Source of the DNA: Dendrocalamus latiflorus
Lineage: Eukaryota; Streptophyta; Magnoliopsida; Poales; Poaceae
NCBI GenBank assembly: GCA_017311315.1
Contig: CM029671.1
Location: 22,690,565-22,754,564, forward strand
Direction: 5' to 3'
Length of the DNA stretch: 64,000 nucleotides
A program made the translations under genes and the position numbers. Every line of letters starts with the position of its first letter. Positions within the stretch are counted from its first letter, which is position 1. Below, one piece after another: positions 60,443-64,000 of the stretch. The notes beneath the pieces are model-generated. The model ran no database searches, was not told where the DNA came from, and worked only from the letters and a program-made list of their open reading frames with translations.

Positions 60443-60663
60443 CACCATGGGCTATCATCCACCAACGGAAGGAAGAGTGAGAGATTGGAGAGAAAAGGTA
60501 GTGGACGTAGTCGCGGTCCACCATAGATGATTTTCTTTTTCTTCCTTTTTATGGGTTTTGGAGGGGTTTGGTTGGGGTAAAATTTTTGCTTTTTAGTCCA
60601 AAATTTAAAAGTTTTTACATATGGACCCCTGGAGAAAAGATTTGCAAAATGGACCCCTAGCAC

Positions 60664-60813
60664 GGCGCCAACTCACATGGCGCCTATGGTACACGACACG
60701 GCGCCATATTCTTTGGCGCCGTAAATGGACACGTAGGATCCACGGTGGCACAACACGGCGCCAAAGCACATGGCGCCGTGACATTCATAAACGGCGCTAA
60801 CGTTCGTGGCGCC
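60664..60813. repeat. Array of four GGCGCC hairpins with fixed 15-nt spacing
   Basis: GGCGCC (one GGCGCT) occurs in pairs at 60664/60679, 60700/60715, 60757/60772 and 60793/60808, each pair exactly 15 nt apart. Each is flanked by CACGGCGCCA and TGGCGCCG-type arms, giving stems of 7-10 bp with about 7-nt loops. Pairs are 36, 57 and 36 nt apart. It lies just upstream of the leader of the GRF-type gene at 61268. Confidence 0.85.
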
Positions 60814-61267
60814 GTTTCCTGGGACTTAACACCGAGCGCAGCCCCCGGCCCCCCACCACCCCTCAGTGCTCTGTTTGAACAGACCGAACAGAGAGCAGCC
60901 TCCGCCGCCGCCCCTCTCTCCCCTCCCCAAATACATCCCAATCCAACGAATTTTCTTGCGATTTTGCTTCCAAACCGAGAAAGCAAGGTGAGCTCCCTCT
61001 CCTCCTTTGATTTGTTGCAGTAGATATGGATTATTTGAGGTACATTTCGTAGGGCAAAAGTTGAAACCCTAGATGAAATTAGTTGGATTTGGCTCGGTTT
61101 TAGGTTCGATTCGCAATAGATATGCGTAATGTATTAGCAATAATGTGTATAGATCCGTTTCTAGGGTTGAAATTAGTTGGATTAGGGTTTGATTTGGGTA
61201 ACTAGCTAACCTAGGGTTAGAAACGAGAAAAATTATAAATCTTATTCATTTCGCATTTTAGGTTGTC

Positions 61268-61807
61268 ATGGGCTTCACTCGTTTGCCACCTCCATCCGGT
61301 GTTCCTGTGCCGATGTGTTATTGCGGCGATCCTTGCAAAGTGGAAAGGTCGGATGATCCGGATACATATAGGCAGAGATACTGGATGTGCGCCAACTGGG
61401 CGTTCGATCCGCCACGTGCCGCCGTTGTCCTCGGCAAGATGGTATGTTGTATTGTCGATTCATCGAATTGGTATTAATTCTGTTGGTTTAACGAATGCGT
61501 ACATTTGCAGGAGCCTCCACCGCTTTGTGATTTTGAGCAGTGGATCGACACTGCGATCGCTGAGGATGACAAAAAATATCTTGACGCGAATAAGAAGTGG
61601 GATGAAGAACGAAAGGAGAGGTGGGAAAGGGAGAAGAAACAGGAGGAGGCCGCGAGGGAACACCGTGAGGAGGAGCGTAGGAGGGCCGCGGCAAAGCGCA
61701 AGGGAGAAAGGCAGAAGAAGTTAGAGAGAGCGCGGCGTGCCAAGGCAGCCCTTGAGCAGTACCCTGATGCTCAGAGAAAGGGGAAGTGGCCTCGATGCAC
61801 TCAGTAG
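61268..61807 (+). CDS. TE-associated GRF-type zinc-finger/coiled-coil protein, two exons
   Basis: Exons 61268-61441 and 61511-61807 join in phase 0 (AAGATG|gtatgt, ttgcag|GAGCC) to give 156 residues. The N-terminal half carries a cysteine pattern MCYCGDPCKV followed by RQRYWMCANWAF, the GRF/zinc-knuckle-like signature common in repetitive grass proteins. Residues about 80-145 are an almost pure Glu/Arg/Lys helix, predicted coiled coil, ending KGKWPRCTQ. A probable non-coding leader exon ends near 60987 (AAG|gtgagc), and its intron ends at 61260 just before the ATG. Proteins of this layout are, as far as I recall, multi-copy in grasses and accompany mobile elements; no molecular function is established. 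It lies inside the 3153-bp duplicated unit, so another copy may follow to the right of the window. Confidence 0.7.
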
Positions 61808-61984
61808 ATTATTTTAATGTTTGATGTATGCGGACGTATATATTTTCTAAAAATTTATAAACTATGTATGTGGACGTATGCACTCAGTATGTTATTCTGG
61901 GCTGTGCTTATTCATTTGGTGAATGTCAATTAGTATTATTTGTGCGGATGCGGATGGAACGAAACAACTATAGCTTGCAGTTTT

Positions 61985-62336
61985 AATCAACACATCCAGC
62001 CATCACCGCCGAGGCACACTACACATGCGATAATAACCATGTAAGTGAATTTCATGTATTGATAAAAATCACATTGCATATTTTATTTCACATATCGCTA
62101 ACTTTCTCCATGCATGATGGTAAGCTATAGAGTGTTGCTACTTCTTCCGATGGATCGATGGTCTGGAGAGGTACGACAGGGCATTTATCAAGCAAAAATA
62201 CATGCTTAACTATCTAGTGGTGCCCGAGAACTTCACCCATTGGAAACCTTACACCTCGGAGGACAAAGGAAAGGCCGAGATGGGGAAGACAAGGGAAAAG
62301 GCGCCGATGGCCCTGTTGAACGGGAGGTTATTTTGA
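61985..62336 (+). pseudogene. GRF-type zinc-finger gene fragment, copy 2, truncated by the duplication breakpoint
   Basis: This is the second copy of the fragment at 58723-59183. It starts abruptly at 61985, in the middle of exon 1, so the CDCGN half of the zinc finger is missing. The rest (exon-1 remnant to 62040, exon 2 62133-62336) matches copy 1 with no difference noticed by eye. It cannot encode a complete finger. Confidence 0.6.
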
Positions 62337-63540
62337 ATTGGTACTAGCCTATACATGTCTTGAAAGTTGTGTACTAGGCGGCCATCACGAAGGCCAAAGC
62401 CCATAGGGAAAATAAGGGAAAGGCACTATGGACCCAAATGCATATGACGTATGACTGCAAGCCTGACTTCTTTTCTATCCCCAGTATTTTCGATTATAAA
62501 AGGCACATATGTATCTTAGCTGTAGTTTAGGTTGATGGTTTGTGCATATTGCCATTTATAGTGTATAAGTAGTGAGGCAACACATATGCACTTAACCAAA
62601 CCCTACGTACCATGAAATTCGCACCTTTACTACTAAATGTTATGTCGAGCTTGAAATTCATAATTACTTAAACTAGAATCATGAATGCAACATGTGGCGC
62701 ACGAGTCACATTCAAACGTTAATAGTTAGATATTATTTCAAAACTACTTAAAACACAAAATTACAAGATTTTTCAAAAAAAACTTATGTTTTTTATTATT
62801 ATGAAAAAATAATATTAAAAGAAATGACGCTGGTGGGGATAAGGTCTCTATTGCCAATTGGACTACGACGGAGACTATGTTGCCAATTGGACTAGTGAAA
62901 GAGTCCTACACACTGCCACACAGGACTTCATGTAGGATTGTCGCCAATTCGAATGGCAACATAATTCTGTCACTATTTCAAATGATGACATAGTTTTGTT
63001 TCTATATTTTTTAAGTGATAGTATATTTATGTAATATTGATTAAAGATAAATTGTTTTAAAAAATTCTAGCAAAAACGACATGTATCAGTTTCACTATGA
63101 GTTAGGATATGTACAATCATACATATCATCTACCTATAAGCCTATGCTATATAGAATTTTCGATGATGTGAAGGAGAAAGAAATAAGAGAGAGAAAGACG
63201 TTGTCTAGTATTTAACATACGGTCTTATAGACAGCTTTCTATTATTTATATTATTGTATAGATAACTATATGAATAATCTATTAATTGTATGAGACCATT
63301 GCAGATAACTATGTGGATTTTATTTGTGGTACGTTATTTTCAGCATTTCAACCTGCGTTTTGCTTCAGTTTCTTTTAGCAATCACTATTCATTAGATAAA
63401 TAAGTCACAACCAACAGACATAAGCTATAACAAAAAAAAAGGGTGTTAGTTTTTGTCTATAGATAATATGAATGTGTACTACAGACACACCCTATCTATA
63501 TATGGTACATGCCCTTAACTATGGGAGATTTGGTGGGTTA

Positions 63541-63942
63541 GAGCAACTCCAGCAGTAGCCCTCAAAACAGGACCCCTATTTTTTTATTTGAGTGCTCTCC
63601 CTACTTTTGAGGGCTCTATTTTTTAGGCTACACTCCAGCAGGACCCCTCAAAACAGGACCCTCAAATTCATTCTTAGAGGGGATGATACATAGGACCCAC
63701 CCTCATCCTCATCCTACTTTTGAGGGCTGAGGGGCAAAAAACTCACTCCAGCAGGGCCCCTACTTGAGCCCTCAAAAGTAGGGGCTCCCTCCAGACCCCC
63801 TAGGAATGAGGGCTCGAGGGGGAGATTTGAGGGCCCCCTATTTTTGAGGGCTCAAGTAGGGGCTCTGCTGGAGTGAGTTTTTTGCCCCTCGGCCCTCAAA
63901 AGTAGGATGAGGGCTCAAGTAGGGGCCCTGCTGGAGATGCTC
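63541..63942. mobile_element. Tourist/PIF-Harbinger MITE, 402 bp, in repeat copy 2
   Basis: Ends GAGCAACTCCAGCAG and inverted GAGCATCTCCAGCAG are flanked by TTA at 63538-63540 and 63943-63945. The interior is built from inverted GAGGGCTC/GAGCCCTC and AGGGGCCC-type modules. The empty site is present at 60387-60389 in copy 1 of the surrounding direct repeat, which fixes the ends and target duplication exactly. Confidence 0.93.
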
Positions 63943-64000
63943 TTAATCGGGCGATTAGCTCGGAGAAGCTACACGGAACAGAACATACGTGGTTGCGGTC

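Larger units (their letters stand above)
61985..64000. repeat. Direct repeat, copy 2 (continues past window; contains MITE)
   Basis: Second copy of 58832-60442, interrupted at 63541 by a 402-bp PIF/Tourist MITE. The repeat reaches the end of the window, so its right boundary is unknown. Confidence 0.9.

Noticed and set aside
58832..64000. Direct repeats as the two LTRs of a retrotransposon
   Set aside because: The copies start inside an exon without TG..CA ends, no primer-binding site or polyprotein lies between them, and the repeat has no right boundary in view; tandem duplication fits better, though the unseen right side could change this.
1..64000. tRNA and rRNA genes
   Set aside because: GGTTCRA-type T-loop motifs were looked for; the few found (for example near 61102) lack an acceptor stem and anticodon arm. 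No rRNA sequence was recognised.

Overview
The window is nuclear DNA of a flowering plant, almost certainly a grass. Exon GC is strongly polarised 5' to 3', introns are AT-rich and packed with small MITEs (Stowaway-, Tourist/PIF- and hAT-like), and there are GC-rich islands upstream of genes. The species cannot be named from sequence alone. Four spliced protein genes of recognisable families are present, plus a transposon-associated locus at the right end.

Left to right: (1) 1-18096, minus strand, 24 exons of an insulin-degrading-enzyme (M16 zinc metalloprotease) gene; the last 100 or so codons lie left of the window. Its introns carry a stack of closely related 8-bp-TSD MITEs plus Stowaway-like elements. 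(2) 18097-22222, no recognisable gene; one degenerate hAT-like element and what may be LTR debris. (3) 22223-28987, minus strand, a two-exon phytocyanin (stellacyanin-type axial Gln, predicted GPI anchor) split by a 6.2-kb repeat-filled intron. (4) 28988-32779, repeats and two decayed tandem fragments of a plastidial pyruvate kinase N-terminus. (5) 32780-38549, plus strand, plastid ribosome recycling factor, 11 exons, with a GC-AG intron, a 2.1-kb hAT insertion in intron 6 and a 1-nt frame problem in exon 9. (6) 38550-50101, about 11.5 kb with no recognisable protein gene, three GC islands and an unusual cluster of TCP-type GTGGGNCC sites. (7) 50102-56046, minus strand, 12 exons of a TIME FOR COFFEE (TIC) clock/nuclear regulator. 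(8) 56047-64000, TIC upstream DNA, then a 3153-bp duplicated unit with two TE-associated GRF-type zinc-finger genes (one intact, one fragmentary). The second copy of the unit carries a 402-bp PIF/Tourist MITE that is absent from the first.

The four main genes act in different compartments: a protease (peroxisome or cytosol), a cell-surface cuproprotein, a plastid translation factor and a nuclear clock regulator. Nothing suggests they share a pathway; this is an ordinary grass gene neighbourhood. The most notable items are the tandem duplication with a MITE presence/absence difference, a regularly spaced array of paired GGCGCC hairpins, the back-to-back MITEs sharing three copies of one target site, the RRF frame anomaly and the TCP-site cluster. 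Exon boundaries were set by hand from GT/AG sites, phase continuity and family knowledge; no alignment or expression data were available.
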